Positions 1-7,576 of a DNA stretch of 13,327 bases are shown here, piece after piece. Under the pieces are notes generated by a model, which was not told the origin of the DNA, searched no databases, and saw only the letters and a list, made by a program, of their open reading frames with translations. This stretch comes from Polaromonas sp. (GTDB taxonomy: Bacteria > Pseudomonadota > Gammaproteobacteria > Burkholderiales > Burkholderiaceae): the NCBI GenBank assembly GCA_013823505.1, contig PNMH01000089.1, positions 1 to 13,327 of the forward strand, read 5' to 3'. The stretch's first letter is position 1. Each line of letters starts with the position of its first letter. Both the position numbers and the translations under genes were made by a program.

Positions 1-75
1 GCGCCCGATCACACCGTTGGAGGCGCGCGCGAAGATGAGGTGAAGTCGGGGGCTGGGCTGGACGGTTTCAGGCAT
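1..75 (-). CDS. folA: Dihydrofolate reductase, N-terminal 25 codons only (cut by window edge)
   Basis: The product would reduce dihydrofolate to tetrahydrofolate with NADPH in the cytoplasm. Only the first 25 codons lie in the window, ending at base 1. They read from an ATG at 73-75 and give a short leader followed by LIFARASNGVIGR at residues 13-25, which is the first beta strand and the start of the Met20-loop region of DHFR (compare LIAALAVDRVIG in E. coli FolA). The start lies 4 bases after the stop of the EamA permease gene and the gene follows thyA in the same string; thyA-folA neighbourhood is common in bacteria and supports the call. No clear Shine-Dalgarno is visible, so translation may depend on coupling. 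The rest of the protein and its catalytic Asp cannot be checked. Confidence 0.88.
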   Translation of the reverse strand, partial: MPETVQPSPRLHLIFARASNGVIGR

Positions 76-79
76 GCCG

Positions 80-973
80 CTATTGTGCCGCCGGCCTTGG
101 CGAGCGAGGTGGCAGCAGCACGCTGGCGATCGCCATCATCACGAAGCCGATAGCCACCCAGTCCTGCCAGTGCGGCACTTCGCCGACGATCAGGGTTGCG
201 CTCAGTGTGCCCACCAGTGGGATGGCCATGATGCTCATGGCGCTGGTGGCGGGCGGCAGGTCGCGCGCCATGCCGAACCAGATCAGCTGCGCGATGCCGT
301 AGTTGATGAACACGCCATACACCAGGCTGATCCACATGGGAGTGGAGAACGTGGACGGCGTGGGCAGCGGCTCCAGCGCCAGCGCCAGTGCCCACACCAC
401 CGCGCTGCCCAGCAGCAGCATCCACACGGTCACCACCATGGGTGAGAGCGTGAAGTGCGCTTGTCGAAACATGAGGGTGCCCAGGCCCCAGAAAAAGGCC
501 GCGCCCAGCATCCACACAATGCCCACCGGTCGCCCGCTCAGGCTTTGTAGCTCGTGCCACAGCAGCAGGCCGATGGCGATGCCCGCGCACACCACCGCCA
601 CCCGCACGCGCGGGGTGATGCGTTCACCGAAGAAGGCCGCACCGATCAGCACGGTGAAGATCGGCATGGTGAAACCGAGGATGGCGGCACGGCCCGAGGC
701 CAGCTCTTTCACGCCGAAGATGGACAGCGTGTGCCAGCCCAGCACGTTGGGCAAACCCAGCCAGGCGATGGTGGCCCATTCGGAACTGGCTGGCCACATG
801 CGCTCCCCGCGCCGAGCCACAAAGGCAAACAGCCACAGGCCGCCCAGCAGCATGGTGATGGCGCGAAAGTACAGCGGCGAGAGCTCCTGCAGCGAGAGCT
901 TCATCATGGGCCAGTTCACGCCCCACATGAGCGTGAGCGCGAGCAGCGCCCACAGTTGGCGGCGGTTGATCAC
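80..973 (-). CDS. EamA/DMT-superfamily permease, 10 TM
   Basis: Predicted inner-membrane transporter of the drug/metabolite (DMT) superfamily, 297 residues, the usual length. It consists almost entirely of hydrophobic segments arranged as two EamA halves. The first half runs from about residue 7 to 140, beginning LLALTLMWGVNWPMMK. The second runs from about 150 to 290, beginning with a conserved-looking GAAFFWGLGTLMFRQA. The late segment SATLIVGEVPHWQDWVAIGFVMMA is typical of the last two helices. The reading frame opens with GTG (971-973), not ATG; this start gives the expected short cytoplasmic N-terminus before helix 1. It sits 18 bases after thyA and 4 bases before folA, so it is probably co-transcribed with both. 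The substrate cannot be read from the sequence; DMT proteins export amino acids, nucleosides or other metabolites. Confidence 0.88.
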   Translation of the reverse strand: MINRRQLWALLALTLMWGVNWPMMKLSLQELSPLYFRAITMLLGGLWLFAFVARRGERMWPASSEWATIAWLGLPNVLGWHTLSIFGVKELASGRAAILGFTMPIFTVLIGAAFFGERITPRVRVAVVCAGIAIGLLLWHELQSLSGRPVGIVWMLGAAFFWGLGTLMFRQAHFTLSPMVVTVWMLLLGSAVVWALALALEPLPTPSTFSTPMWISLVYGVFINYGIAQLIWFGMARDLPPATSAMSIMAIPLVGTLSATLIVGEVPHWQDWVAIGFVMMAIASVLLPPRSPRPAAQ

Positions 974-991
974 AGCAATGTCAAGCCGCTG

Positions 992-1822
992 TCAAACGGC
1001 AACAGGGGCTTTGATCGCCGCGTGGTGTTCGTAGCCCTGTATCTCGAAGTCGTCGAGCTCATAGTCAAAGATGCTGGCCGGGCGACGTTTGATGTGCAGC
1101 GTCGGATAGGCCATGGGCGCGCGCGAGAGCTGCAGCTGCACCTGCTCATGATGGTTGCTGTAGATGTGGCAGTCGCCACCGGTCCAGATGAAGTCGCCCA
1201 CGTCCAGGTCGCACTGCTGCGCGAGCATGTGGGTGAGCAGCGCGTAGCTGGCGATGTTGAAGGGCACGCCGAGGAAGATGTCGGCGCTGCGCTGGTAGAG
1301 CTGGCAGCTGAGCTTGCCGCGCCCACCCGGCCCGGTGGCGGGCGCCACATAGAACTGGAAGAACGCGTGGCAGGGCATGAGCGCCATTTTGTTGAGGTCG
1401 GCCACGTTCCACGCGCTCACGATGATGCGGCGCGAATCCGGGTTGGTCTTGAGCTGCTTGACCACCTCGGCGATCTGGTCGATGTGGCCACCATCGGGGG
1501 TGGGCCAGCTGCGCCACTGCACACCGTACACCGGGCCGAGGTCACCGTCGTCTCGCGCCCACTCGTCCCAGATGGTGCAGCCACGTTCCTGCAGCCATTT
1601 CACGTTGCTGTCGCCACGCAGGAACCACAGCAGCTCCACGATGATGGCTTTGGTGAACACCTTCTTGGTGGTGACCAGCGGGAAACCCTCGTTCAGGTCA
1701 AAGCGCATCTGGTGGCCAAACACGCTGGTGGTGCCGGTGCCGGTGCGGTCTGTCTTTTGAACGCCCGTGGTGAACACGTGGCGCATGAAGTCTTCGTATT
1801 GGGAACGGATGGGACGGGTCAT
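992..1822 (-). CDS. thyA: Thymidylate synthase
   Basis: Converts dUMP and methylene-tetrahydrofolate to dTMP and dihydrofolate in the cytoplasm. It has 276 residues against 264 in E. coli and is full length. The N-terminal [18 protein letters not shown] (residues 26-43) contains the phosphate-binding Arg. The nucleophile is Cys151 in the motif [14 protein letters not shown]. The dUMP-binding stretch [21 protein letters not shown] follows at 173-193, then HIYSNHHEQ, and the protein ends in KAPVAV, like the conserved C-terminal tail that closes over the active site. A small insertion [10 protein letters not shown] at 161-170 explains much of the extra length. Its ATG overlaps the stop of the lytic transglycosylase gene (ATGA, 1819-1822), so it is probably translationally coupled to it. 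The dihydrofolate it produces is the substrate of FolA, encoded two genes downstream. Confidence 0.97.
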   Translation of the reverse strand: MTRPIRSQYEDFMRHVFTTGVQKTDRTGTGTTSVFGHQMRFDLNEGFPLVTTKKVFTKAIIVELLWFLRGDSNVKWLQERGCTIWDEWARDDGDLGPVYGVQWRSWPTPDGGHIDQIAEVVKQLKTNPDSRRIIVSAWNVADLNKMALMPCHAFFQFYVAPATGPGGRGKLSCQLYQRSADIFLGVPFNIASYALLTHMLAQQCDLDVGDFIWTGGDCHIYSNHHEQVQLQLSRAPMAYPTLHIKRRPASIFDYELDDFEIQGYEHHAAIKAPVAV

Positions 1823-2724
1823 GGATTGCGCAGGGGCAGGGCCCGTGAGGGGGTGGTGATGCGGGCGTCGAACGGGTGTTGTTGCAGCGAGAACACCTGC
1901 TGGATGCGTTTGATGTAGCCCTGGGTCTCGGGGTAGGGCGGCACGCCGCGGTAGCGGTCTACCGTGCCTTCACCGGCGTTGTAGGCGGCCAGCACCAGGG
2001 GCACATCGCCCCTGAAATAGGCCAGCAGCCACTGCAGGTACGAGAGGCCTCCGCGGATGTTCTGCTCGGCGTCGAACGGCTTGCGCACGCTGAAGCGTTG
2101 CGCCGTCTCGGGGATGAGCTGCATCAGGCCTTGAGCATTCTTGTCGGACAGGGCGTTGACGTTGAAATTGGACTCGGCGCGGATCACCGCAAACGCCAGA
2201 CCGGGCTGGATGCCGAACTGCGGCGCGAGCTTGTAGACGATCTTCATGATGCGCCGCTCTTCGGGGGTGTCCACCAGATCCTGGTAGCGCGTGGCCAGCG
2301 CCGTGACCTCGGCCGCCTGCTGAGCTTCGTTGGCTTTTTGCAGCTCGGTGCGTTCGGCTTGTTGCACGCACTCGGGCTTGTCCGCCGGCGTGGACAGGCG
2401 GTTGAACATGGCCTCGGCGTGCGTGTCGCCCAGCAGCGCAGCGCGCGCAAACCAGTGGGCTGCATAGCCGTCGTTGCGCTCCACACCCCGGCCATTCGCG
2501 TACAGCCAGCCCAGGTTGTAGGCCGACACCGCATCGCCCGCCAGTGCCGCCTGGCAATACAGCCGGATGGCGGCTTCGGTGTCGCGCTTCACGCCTTCGC
2601 CGTGCTCCAGGCCCTGCGCCTGTTCGCGCCAGGCCTGGCGCTGTGCAGCGTCCACCGCGTGCACTTGCCCCGTGGCGGTGAGCGCCAGCGCCAGCAGACA
2701 GCGGAGCAAGGGTCGGGAGATCAT
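1819..2724 (-). CDS. Secreted lytic transglycosylase with Sel1-like repeats and SLT domain
   Basis: A periplasmic murein-cleaving enzyme of the soluble lytic transglycosylase type, which cuts the MurNAc-GlcNAc bond to leave a 1,6-anhydro end. It has 301 residues. Residues 1-23 form a signal peptide (Arg, then [10 protein letters not shown], likely cleavage after VHA). Residues about 45-110 carry two Sel1/TPR-like repeats ([21 protein letters not shown] and [20 protein letters not shown]). The SLT domain spans about 160-280. The catalytic Glu is E184 in [10 protein letters not shown], followed by [11 protein letters not shown] (198-208), AAYNAGEG (246-253) and [11 protein letters not shown] (264-274), all hallmark SLT motifs. 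The start ATG overlaps the stop of the FAD oxidase gene by 4 bases, and its own stop overlaps the thyA start. The Sel1 region may bind a partner protein; that is inference. It is not one of the named MltA-F types as far as I can tell. Confidence 0.92.
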   Translation of the reverse strand: MISRPLLRCLLALALTATGQVHAVDAAQRQAWREQAQGLEHGEGVKRDTEAAIRLYCQAALAGDAVSAYNLGWLYANGRGVERNDGYAAHWFARAALLGDTHAEAMFNRLSTPADKPECVQQAERTELQKANEAQQAAEVTALATRYQDLVDTPEERRIMKIVYKLAPQFGIQPGLAFAVIRAESNFNVNALSDKNAQGLMQLIPETAQRFSVRKPFDAEQNIRGGLSYLQWLLAYFRGDVPLVLAAYNAGEGTVDRYRGVPPYPETQGYIKRIQQVFSLQQHPFDARITTPSRALPLRNP

Positions 2725-4157
2725 GGTGTGAGGACGCGGCCGGGATTCAGGAGGTTGAGCGGATCCAGCGCCTGCTTGATGGCCCGCATCAGACCCAGGG
2801 CAACCGGGTCCTTGTAGTGGGGCAGGTGGTCCGCCTTGAGGCTGCCCACGCCGTGCTCGGCGCTGATCGAACCATGGTAGCGCGCCACCGCGTCGAAGAC
2901 CAGCGTGTTCACGCGCGTTTCCTGCTCGAACAGGAATTTCTTTGCATCGCCGCCTTCGGGCGCCTGCACGTTGTAGTGCAGGTTGCCGTCGCCCAGGTGG
3001 CCGAAATTCACCAGCCGCACCCCGGGGATCTCGCGCTGCAGCAAGGCGTCGGTCTCGGCGCAGAAGGCCGGGATGTGCGAGACCGGGATGCTGATGTCGT
3101 GTTTGATGTTCAGGCCTTCTTCGGCCTGCGCCAGCGGAATGCTCTCGCGGATGTGCCAGAGCGCGTGCGCCTGCGCCAGGCTCTCGGCCACCACCGCGTC
3201 GGTCACCAGGCCCTGCTCGAAAGCGGTTTCCAGCAGGCGCTCGAACTGCGCACGCGCGTGTTCTTCGGATTCGCTGTCGCTGTTTTCGAGGAGAACGCAG
3301 TAGGGCGTGTCTTGCCAGAGCGGTACCCGCAACTGCTGCATGTGTTTGTCAACCAGGCTGAGCGCGAACTGGCCCATGACTTCAAACCCGGTGAGGCCTG
3401 CGCCCAGGTGCTGGTGAGCAAGACCCAGCAGGGCCACCGCAGCGTCCAGCGTGGGCAGTGCGGCCCAGGCGGTGAGCTGCGCGGCGGGCAAGGGGTACAG
3501 CTTGAGCGTGGCGGCGGTGATGACACCCAGCGTGCCTTCGCTGCCGATGAACAGGTCGCGCAGGTCGTAGCCGGTGTTGTCCTTGCGCAGACCCGTGAGC
3601 CCCTGCCACACCTCGCCTTGCCCAGTCACCACCTCCAGGCCCAGGCAGAGGTCGCGCGCGTTGCCGTAGCGCACCACCTGCGTGCCGCCGGCGTTGGTGG
3701 CCAGGTTGCCGCCGATGCTGCAGCTGCCCTCGGCCGCCAGGCTCAGGGGAAACAAGAAGCCGGCTTTCTCGGCCGTGTCCTGCAAGGTTTGCAGGATGCA
3801 GCCGGCCTCCACCGTCATGGTGAGGTTGGCCGGATCAATGGCGCGCACGGCGTTCAGCCGCATCAGGCTCAGCACCACCTGCGTGCCCGAGGCGTCGGGC
3901 ACCGAGCCCACCACCAGGCCGGTGTTGCCGCCTTGCGGCACCAGCGAAACGCGGGCCTGGACGCAGGCGCGCACCACCGCAGCCACTTCGGCGGTGCTGC
4001 CGGGTCGCACCACAGCCAATGCCCGGCCGTGCGCGCGTTTGCGCCAGTCCTGCTCCCAGGCCGAAAGGTCGGTGGCCGGGTCGTCGTGGGTCAGCACGTG
4101 CGCAGCGCCCACGGTCTGGCGCAGTTGCGCCAGCAGGTCGGCGTGTGGCGCCTTCAT
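2721..4157 (-). CDS. FAD-linked oxidase / 2-hydroxyacid dehydrogenase (GlcD, D2HGDH or D-lactate dehydrogenase type)
   Basis: An FAD-dependent enzyme of the vanillyl-alcohol-oxidase superfamily, 478 residues. The FAD-binding_4 domain covers about 40-220, with PQGGNTGLVVGSVP at 74-87, SIGGNLATNAGG at 147-158 and DLFIGSEGTLGVIT at 201-214. The FAD-oxidase C-terminal domain covers about 230-475, with NFGHLGDGNLHYN at 384-396 and the signature SAEHGVGSLK at 432-441. The family oxidises D-2-hydroxy acids (glycolate, D-lactate, D-2-hydroxyglutarate), passing electrons to the respiratory chain or an electron-transfer flavoprotein; the exact substrate is not decidable here. The frame is open much further upstream (to 4976), but the ATG at 4155-4157 is chosen because similarity begins there and it overlaps the DUF2069 stop as ATGA. 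The downstream end overlaps the transglycosylase start in the same way. No GlcE/GlcF partner subunits are adjacent, which argues for a stand-alone enzyme. Confidence 0.9.
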   Translation of the reverse strand: MKAPHADLLAQLRQTVGAAHVLTHDDPATDLSAWEQDWRKRAHGRALAVVRPGSTAEVAAVVRACVQARVSLVPQGGNTGLVVGSVPDASGTQVVLSLMRLNAVRAIDPANLTMTVEAGCILQTLQDTAEKAGFLFPLSLAAEGSCSIGGNLATNAGGTQVVRYGNARDLCLGLEVVTGQGEVWQGLTGLRKDNTGYDLRDLFIGSEGTLGVITAATLKLYPLPAAQLTAWAALPTLDAAVALLGLAHQHLGAGLTGFEVMGQFALSLVDKHMQQLRVPLWQDTPYCVLLENSDSESEEHARAQFERLLETAFEQGLVTDAVVAESLAQAHALWHIRESIPLAQAEEGLNIKHDISIPVSHIPAFCAETDALLQREIPGVRLVNFGHLGDGNLHYNVQAPEGGDAKKFLFEQETRVNTLVFDAVARYHGSISAEHGVGSLKADHLPHYKDPVALGLMRAIKQALDPLNLLNPGRVLTP

Positions 4158-4642
4158 GGTTGGGCCGGTGAGGCTGGCGCCGTGCCCTGTGCCGCGGCGG
4201 TGTTGCTGGCCACGTCGGCCGCCACCGCCTCTTTGCCGGCCGCGCGCAGGCGAATGCGCACGTGCAGCGCACAAGCGACAAACAAGGCCACGCACAGCAG
4301 CGTCTGGATCAGGGCCAGCCAGACCGACGGGCCGGTGTCGCTGGTGGCGCGCACCACGCCTTCGGTGAAGTACAGCCAAACGATCAGGCTCACCCAGCGG
4401 TAGGTGTACATGCGGTTTTTCAGCAGGCCGGCCAGCGGAATGGTCAGCGGCAGCACCTTGAGCACCAGCCACGAGCCACCCTCGCGCAGCGGGGCCAGCC
4501 ACATCTCCCACAGGAAACCGAGCACGATCAGGCCCAGCAGGCTGCCCACGGCCAGCCAGCGCGTGGCGTTGACGGCGCGTGCCGAATCTCCCGGGTTGGG
4601 GAGGAGGGCATCGGGGCTGGGGGAGGAGGAGGTATCGGGCAT
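4154..4642 (-). CDS. DUF2069 family inner-membrane protein
   Basis: A small membrane protein of unknown function, 162 residues, first gene of the leftward string. Residues 1-25 are a Ser/Pro-rich hydrophilic leader. Four hydrophobic segments follow: about 29-47 (LAVGSLLGLIVLGFLWEMW), 56-74 (GSWLVLKVLPLTIPLAGLL), 84-97 (VSLIVWLYFTEGVV) and 105-127 (SVWLALIQTLLCVALFVACALHV). The stretch LKVLPLTIPLAGLLKNRMYTYRW plus LYFTEGVVRA is what I recognise as the DUF2069 signature. The tail is Ala-rich and probably disordered. No function is established for the family. The gene is divergent from the YihY-type gene with only 35 bases between the two starts. The run of GGAGGAG seen on the plus strand here is only the Ser/Pro codons of the leader. 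The leader itself could be shorter if a later start is used. Confidence 0.82.
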   Translation of the reverse strand: MPDTSSSPSPDALLPNPGDSARAVNATRWLAVGSLLGLIVLGFLWEMWLAPLREGGSWLVLKVLPLTIPLAGLLKNRMYTYRWVSLIVWLYFTEGVVRATSDTGPSVWLALIQTLLCVALFVACALHVRIRLRAAGKEAVAADVASNTAAAQGTAPASPAQP

Positions 4643-4677
4643 GGCGGGGGAGAAAGAGCAGGTGGCATGATACCGGG

Positions 4678-5964
4678 ATGACCTTCCAAGAGAGAGCGCG
4701 TGCCCTGGAAACCCTCGCTCGCGCGCTGTGGCGCGACGCCCTGAACTTTCCCTGGGCCAACACCGCCATCACCCTGCGCGAACGCTTTCGCGAGGACCGC
4801 CTGGGCATCACCGCCAGCAGCCTGACCTTCACCACCACCATCTCCCTGGTGCCCCTGTTCACGGTGGCACTGGCTGTGTTCAGCGCCTTCCCGATGTTCG
4901 ACCGCCTGCAGGTGACGCTGCAGCGCTGGCTGGTGCAGAGCCTGGTGCCGCCCGACATCGCCAAGCAGGTGTTCACTTACCTCAACCAGTTCGCCGGCAA
5001 GGCCGGGCAGATCGGCTGGGCTGGTGCGCTGGTGCTGCTGGTCACCGCGCTGGCCCTGATCCTCACCATCGACCGCAAGCTCAACGACATCTGGCGCGTG
5101 CGCCAGCCGCGTTCGTTCACCCAGCGGGTGCTGGTGTATTGGGCGGTGCTCACGCTCGGCCCGCTGCTGCTGGCCGGCAGCCTGACCGTGACCACCTACG
5201 CCGTCACCGCGTCGCGAGGGGTGGTGTCGGGTCTGCCGGGTGGTGTGCGCTTTTTGCTGGATACGGTGCAGTTCGCGCTGCTCACGGGCGGTATTGCTGC
5301 GCTTTACCGCTACGTGCCCAACACGCGGGTGCGCTGGAGCCACGCGCTCATTGGCGGCATTTTCGTGGCCACCGGCCTGGAGGTGGCCAAGAAACTGCTG
5401 GCCTGGTACCTCGCGCAGGTGCCCACGTATTCCGTGGTGTACGGCACCTTTGCCACGGTGCCGATCCTGCTGGTGTGGTTTTACGTGGCCTGGGTGATCG
5501 TTCTGTTGGGCGCGGTGGTGTCGGCCTACCTGCCCAGCCTGCTCTCGGGCATTGCACGGCGCGGAGACTCACCGGGCTGGAGCTTTCAGCTGGCGCTGGA
5601 GGTGCTGGAGCAGTTGCACACCGCGCGCGACACCGCCCCCAAGGGCCTGAGCCTGGAGTCCCTGGCCCAGGTGCTGCGGGTGGATGCGCTGCAGCTGGAA
5701 GAGCCGGTGGCCGCGCTGGTCGCGCTGGACTGGCTGGGCCGGCTGGACGAGGACGGAGAGCGTTATGTGCTGCTGGTCGACCCCACCCTCACGCCCATGG
5801 CGCCCATGGTGGAGCGCCTGTTGCTGGCACGCCAGCCCAACACCGCGCGTTTCTGGTCGGAAAGCCAGTGGGCCGGTATCACGCTGGCCCAGGCCCTGGT
5901 GGCCACGCCTGCGGTGCCGGCCGCGCAAGAAATGCTTGAAGGGCCTTCGGTCGCCTCGGGCTGA
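4678..5964 (+). CDS. YihY/UPF0761 (BrkB-like) inner-membrane protein
   Basis: An integral membrane protein of the YihY family, 428 residues, function not established (older labels 'ribonuclease BN' or 'BrkB' are not reliable). The signature LGITASSLTFTTTISLVPLF is at residues 42-61. Six membrane segments are visible, at about 46-73, 114-132, 152-177, 194-213, 224-246 and 258-286. The sixth contains the family-typical VPILLVWFYVAWVIVLLGAVVSA. A soluble C-terminal region (about 300-428) resembles the winged-helix-like tail of the longer betaproteobacterial members (SLESLAQVLRVDALQLEEPVAALVALDWLGRLDEDGERYVL). The ATG at 4678 is preferred over an upstream one at 4579, which would add an Arg/Trp/Gly-rich extension inside the divergent gene. 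The ribosome site is weak (AGGTGG at 4660-4665, 12 bases away). It ends 7 bases from the end of the convergent P450 gene; CGCCTC/GAGGCG (5952-5968) can fold over its stop codon. Confidence 0.9.
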   Translation: MTFQERARALETLARALWRDALNFPWANTAITLRERFREDRLGITASSLTFTTTISLVPLFTVALAVFSAFPMFDRLQVTLQRWLVQSLVPPDIAKQVFTYLNQFAGKAGQIGWAGALVLLVTALALILTIDRKLNDIWRVRQPRSFTQRVLVYWAVLTLGPLLLAGSLTVTTYAVTASRGVVSGLPGGVRFLLDTVQFALLTGGIAALYRYVPNTRVRWSHALIGGIFVATGLEVAKKLLAWYLAQVPTYSVVYGTFATVPILLVWFYVAWVIVLLGAVVSAYLPSLLSGIARRGDSPGWSFQLALEVLEQLHTARDTAPKGLSLESLAQVLRVDALQLEEPVAALVALDWLGRLDEDGERYVLLVDPTLTPMAPMVERLLLARQPNTARFWSESQWAGITLAQALVATPAVPAAQEMLEGPSVASG

Positions 5965-5971
5965 GGCGCGC

Positions 5972-7255
5972 TCAGTTCACCGCAAACGGCGCGTGCAGGA
6001 AGCCCCGAAACCGTGCCCGGCCACCGCGCACCGGTGCCTCCGTCAATTTGAAGTCCGGAAAGCGCTGCAGAAAACGCCCGATGGCGATGCGGCCCTCCAG
6101 CCGAGCCAGGCTCAAGCCCGCGCACTGGTGGATGCCGAAACCGAAGGCCAGGTGTTTGTTGTTCTCGCGCGCGAGGTTCATCACCTCGGGGTCGGTGAAC
6201 TGCGCGGGGTCCCGGTTGGCCGCGCCGATGCACAGGGTCACCAGGGTGCCGGCAGGCAGGTCCACACCGCCCACCTGCGTGTCTTTCAATGCGCGGCGAT
6301 TGCCCAGCTGATTCGACGATTCGAAGCGAAGGAACTCGTCGACTGCGCGGCTGAGCACCACGTCCTGCGCCGCCGCTTCGCCCTGGGTTTGCTCGAGCGC
6401 AGCGTGTAGAAACTGGCGAGCCTGCGGGTGCTCCTGCAGCGCGATGAGGCCATTGCCGATCAGGTTGGTGGTGGTCTCGTGCCCAGCATTGAGCAGGAAG
6501 ATGCAGTTCTGCAGCAGCTCCACTTCGCTCAACTGCTCGCCACCTGCTTCACCCTGGATCAGCCGCGTGAGCACGTCGCGCTCCGGGTCGCCTGGGCTCC
6601 GGCGGCGTTGCGCCACCAGCGTGCGCAAATAGGCCAGCATGTCGGTCACGGCCTGGTTGCCCAGGGCCTGTTGTGGCGGCGTGAGCGTGGGTTCCAGCGC
6701 CCCCAGGATCGCGAGCGACCAGGCGCGCAGCGGGCCGCGGTCCTCGTGCGGCACATCCAGCAGGTTGCCAATGATCTCCACTGGTATGGCCGAAGCGAAG
6801 TCTTCGATCAAGTCGCCACCGCCGCGTGCGGCCAGCGAGTCCAGCAGGCTGTCGACCAGCGCGATCAGGCCCGGTTCCATGTCGGCAATCGCCCGTCGCG
6901 TGAGCGCACCCATGATGAGCCGGCGCACGCGGGTGTGCAGTGGAGGGTCGTTGAACACCAGGCTGGTGGTGTGGTGCTCGAACAGCGCAGAGCCCACACC
7001 GTATTTGGGCGCGAACTCGACCTGTTTGTCGGAGCTGAAGGTCTGCGCATCGCGGTACACCGCCATCAGGTCGGCACAGCGTGTCAGGAACACCGAGCCG
7101 TCGGGCATGCGGCGCACCGGTTCGTGCTCGCGCAGTGCGGCGTACACCGGGTAGGGGTTGGCCAGAAAGTCGGGTGTGAGCGCGCGCAGGTCGAAAGACG
7201 TGGCGATCTCGCGACCCCGGGTCGGCGTCATGGGCGGTGTGATGTTGAAGGGCAT
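5972..7255 (-). CDS. Cytochrome P450
   Basis: A soluble bacterial haem monooxygenase, 427 residues from the chosen ATG. All P450 landmarks are present: the C-helix-type DPPLHTRVRRLI at 103-114, the I-helix oxygen-activation motif AGHETTTN at 257-264, the K-helix ExxR as E307-R310 (EFLR), the region QLGNRRAL around 316-323, and the haem-ligand loop FGFGIHQCAG at 371-380 with Cys378 as the thiolate ligand. Bacterial P450s of this class take electrons from a ferredoxin and ferredoxin reductase; neither is encoded nearby. The substrate is unknown. The frame stays open to 7480, but that extension would run over the divergent small gene at 7331 and is Arg/Gly-rich. An ATG at 7231 is another possible start (419 residues). 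No strong ribosome site is seen before any candidate, so the start is uncertain by a few residues. Confidence 0.92.
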   Translation of the reverse strand: MPFNITPPMTPTRGREIATSFDLRALTPDFLANPYPVYAALREHEPVRRMPDGSVFLTRCADLMAVYRDAQTFSSDKQVEFAPKYGVGSALFEHHTTSLVFNDPPLHTRVRRLIMGALTRRAIADMEPGLIALVDSLLDSLAARGGGDLIEDFASAIPVEIIGNLLDVPHEDRGPLRAWSLAILGALEPTLTPPQQALGNQAVTDMLAYLRTLVAQRRRSPGDPERDVLTRLIQGEAGGEQLSEVELLQNCIFLLNAGHETTTNLIGNGLIALQEHPQARQFLHAALEQTQGEAAAQDVVLSRAVDEFLRFESSNQLGNRRALKDTQVGGVDLPAGTLVTLCIGAANRDPAQFTDPEVMNLARENNKHLAFGFGIHQCAGLSLARLEGRIAIGRFLQRFPDFKLTEAPVRGGRARFRGFLHAPFAVN

Positions 7256-7318
7256 GGTCAAAGCGGTGTGGGGGCGGCGTAGCATGAATGCCAGCGCTGA
7301 TGGTGGCGTTGTTGAACC

Positions 7319-7324
7319 AAGGAG
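7319..7324 (+). promoter_or_regulatory. Shine-Dalgarno of the small cysteine-rich gene
   Basis: AAGGAG lies 6 bases before the ATG at 7331. It is one of the best ribosome-binding sites in the window and is the main reason for accepting this short gene and for preferring the 7331 start over the in-frame ATG at 7343. Confidence 0.7.
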
Positions 7325-7330
7325 AACTTC

Positions 7331-7564
7331 ATGGCTTCCTGCATGTCTCGACTTTCCGTGTGGGCGCTGGCGCTCCCGTTCCTCGCGGCGCCTGCCCTGG
7401 CGCAAAACATCATGTCCGCCCCGGCCTGCCAATGTTCGGCGCCCACGCTGGTCGTTACCGGGGGCGCGAGTGTCGTGCACTGTGTGTGCGGCGCCATGTC
7501 CTGCGTGATCACCGTGCCATCCGCTTCCAGCAAGGACACCAGCCAGTTGCAGTGCGTGAAGTGA
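7331..7564 (+). CDS. Small secreted cysteine-rich protein, unrecognised
   Basis: A predicted 77-residue exported protein that I do not recognise. Residues 1-24 look like a Sec signal peptide: Arg7, a hydrophobic core LSVWALALPFLAAPALA, and a likely cut after ALA-24. The mature part of about 53 residues has six cysteines at positions 33, 35, 51, 53, 58 and 75, that is, two CxC pairs 15 residues apart plus two single cysteines. An even number in an exported protein suggests three disulfides or a metal or haem-independent redox site; this is inference. There is no CxxCH haem motif. It ends in QLQCVK. The ribosome site is strong. The gene is divergent from the P450 gene (75 bases between starts) and converges on the alpha/beta hydrolase gene with a 12-base gap. 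It could still be a chance frame, but a strong ribosome site plus a textbook signal peptide make that unlikely. Confidence 0.7.
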   Translation: MASCMSRLSVWALALPFLAAPALAQNIMSAPACQCSAPTLVVTGGASVVHCVCGAMSCVITVPSASSKDTSQLQCVK

Positions 7565-7576
7565 CCTGCTGCTGAT

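Noticed and set aside
2817..4403. Long plus-strand open frame (528 codons) antisense to the FAD oxidase gene
   Set aside because: It is the mirror of a GC-rich gene: rich in His, Arg, Gly, Gln and Ala, with no recognisable domain, and the opposite strand encodes a clear FAD oxidase. The same applies to plus-strand frames at 554-1918 and 1876-2817.
4600..4640. GGAGGAG-rich stretch on the plus strand as a regulatory repeat or ribosome site
   Set aside because: It is explained by Ser and Pro codons of the DUF2069 N-terminal leader on the minus strand and lies too far from the 4678 start.
4158..4976. Upstream in-frame extension of the FAD oxidase to 751 residues
   Set aside because: The added residues are Arg/Pro-rich, overlap DUF2069 and the start of the YihY-type gene, and have no similarity to the family, whereas the ATG at 4157 sits in an ATGA overlap.
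5952..5968. Hairpin CGCCTC/GAGGCG over the YihY-type stop codon as a terminator
   Set aside because: The stem is only 6 bases and no T run follows on either strand, so I would not call an intrinsic terminator.
7256..7480. Upstream extension of the P450 frame to 502 residues
   Set aside because: It would overlap the small exported-protein gene and is a low-complexity Arg/Gly/His stretch unlike any P450 N-terminus.
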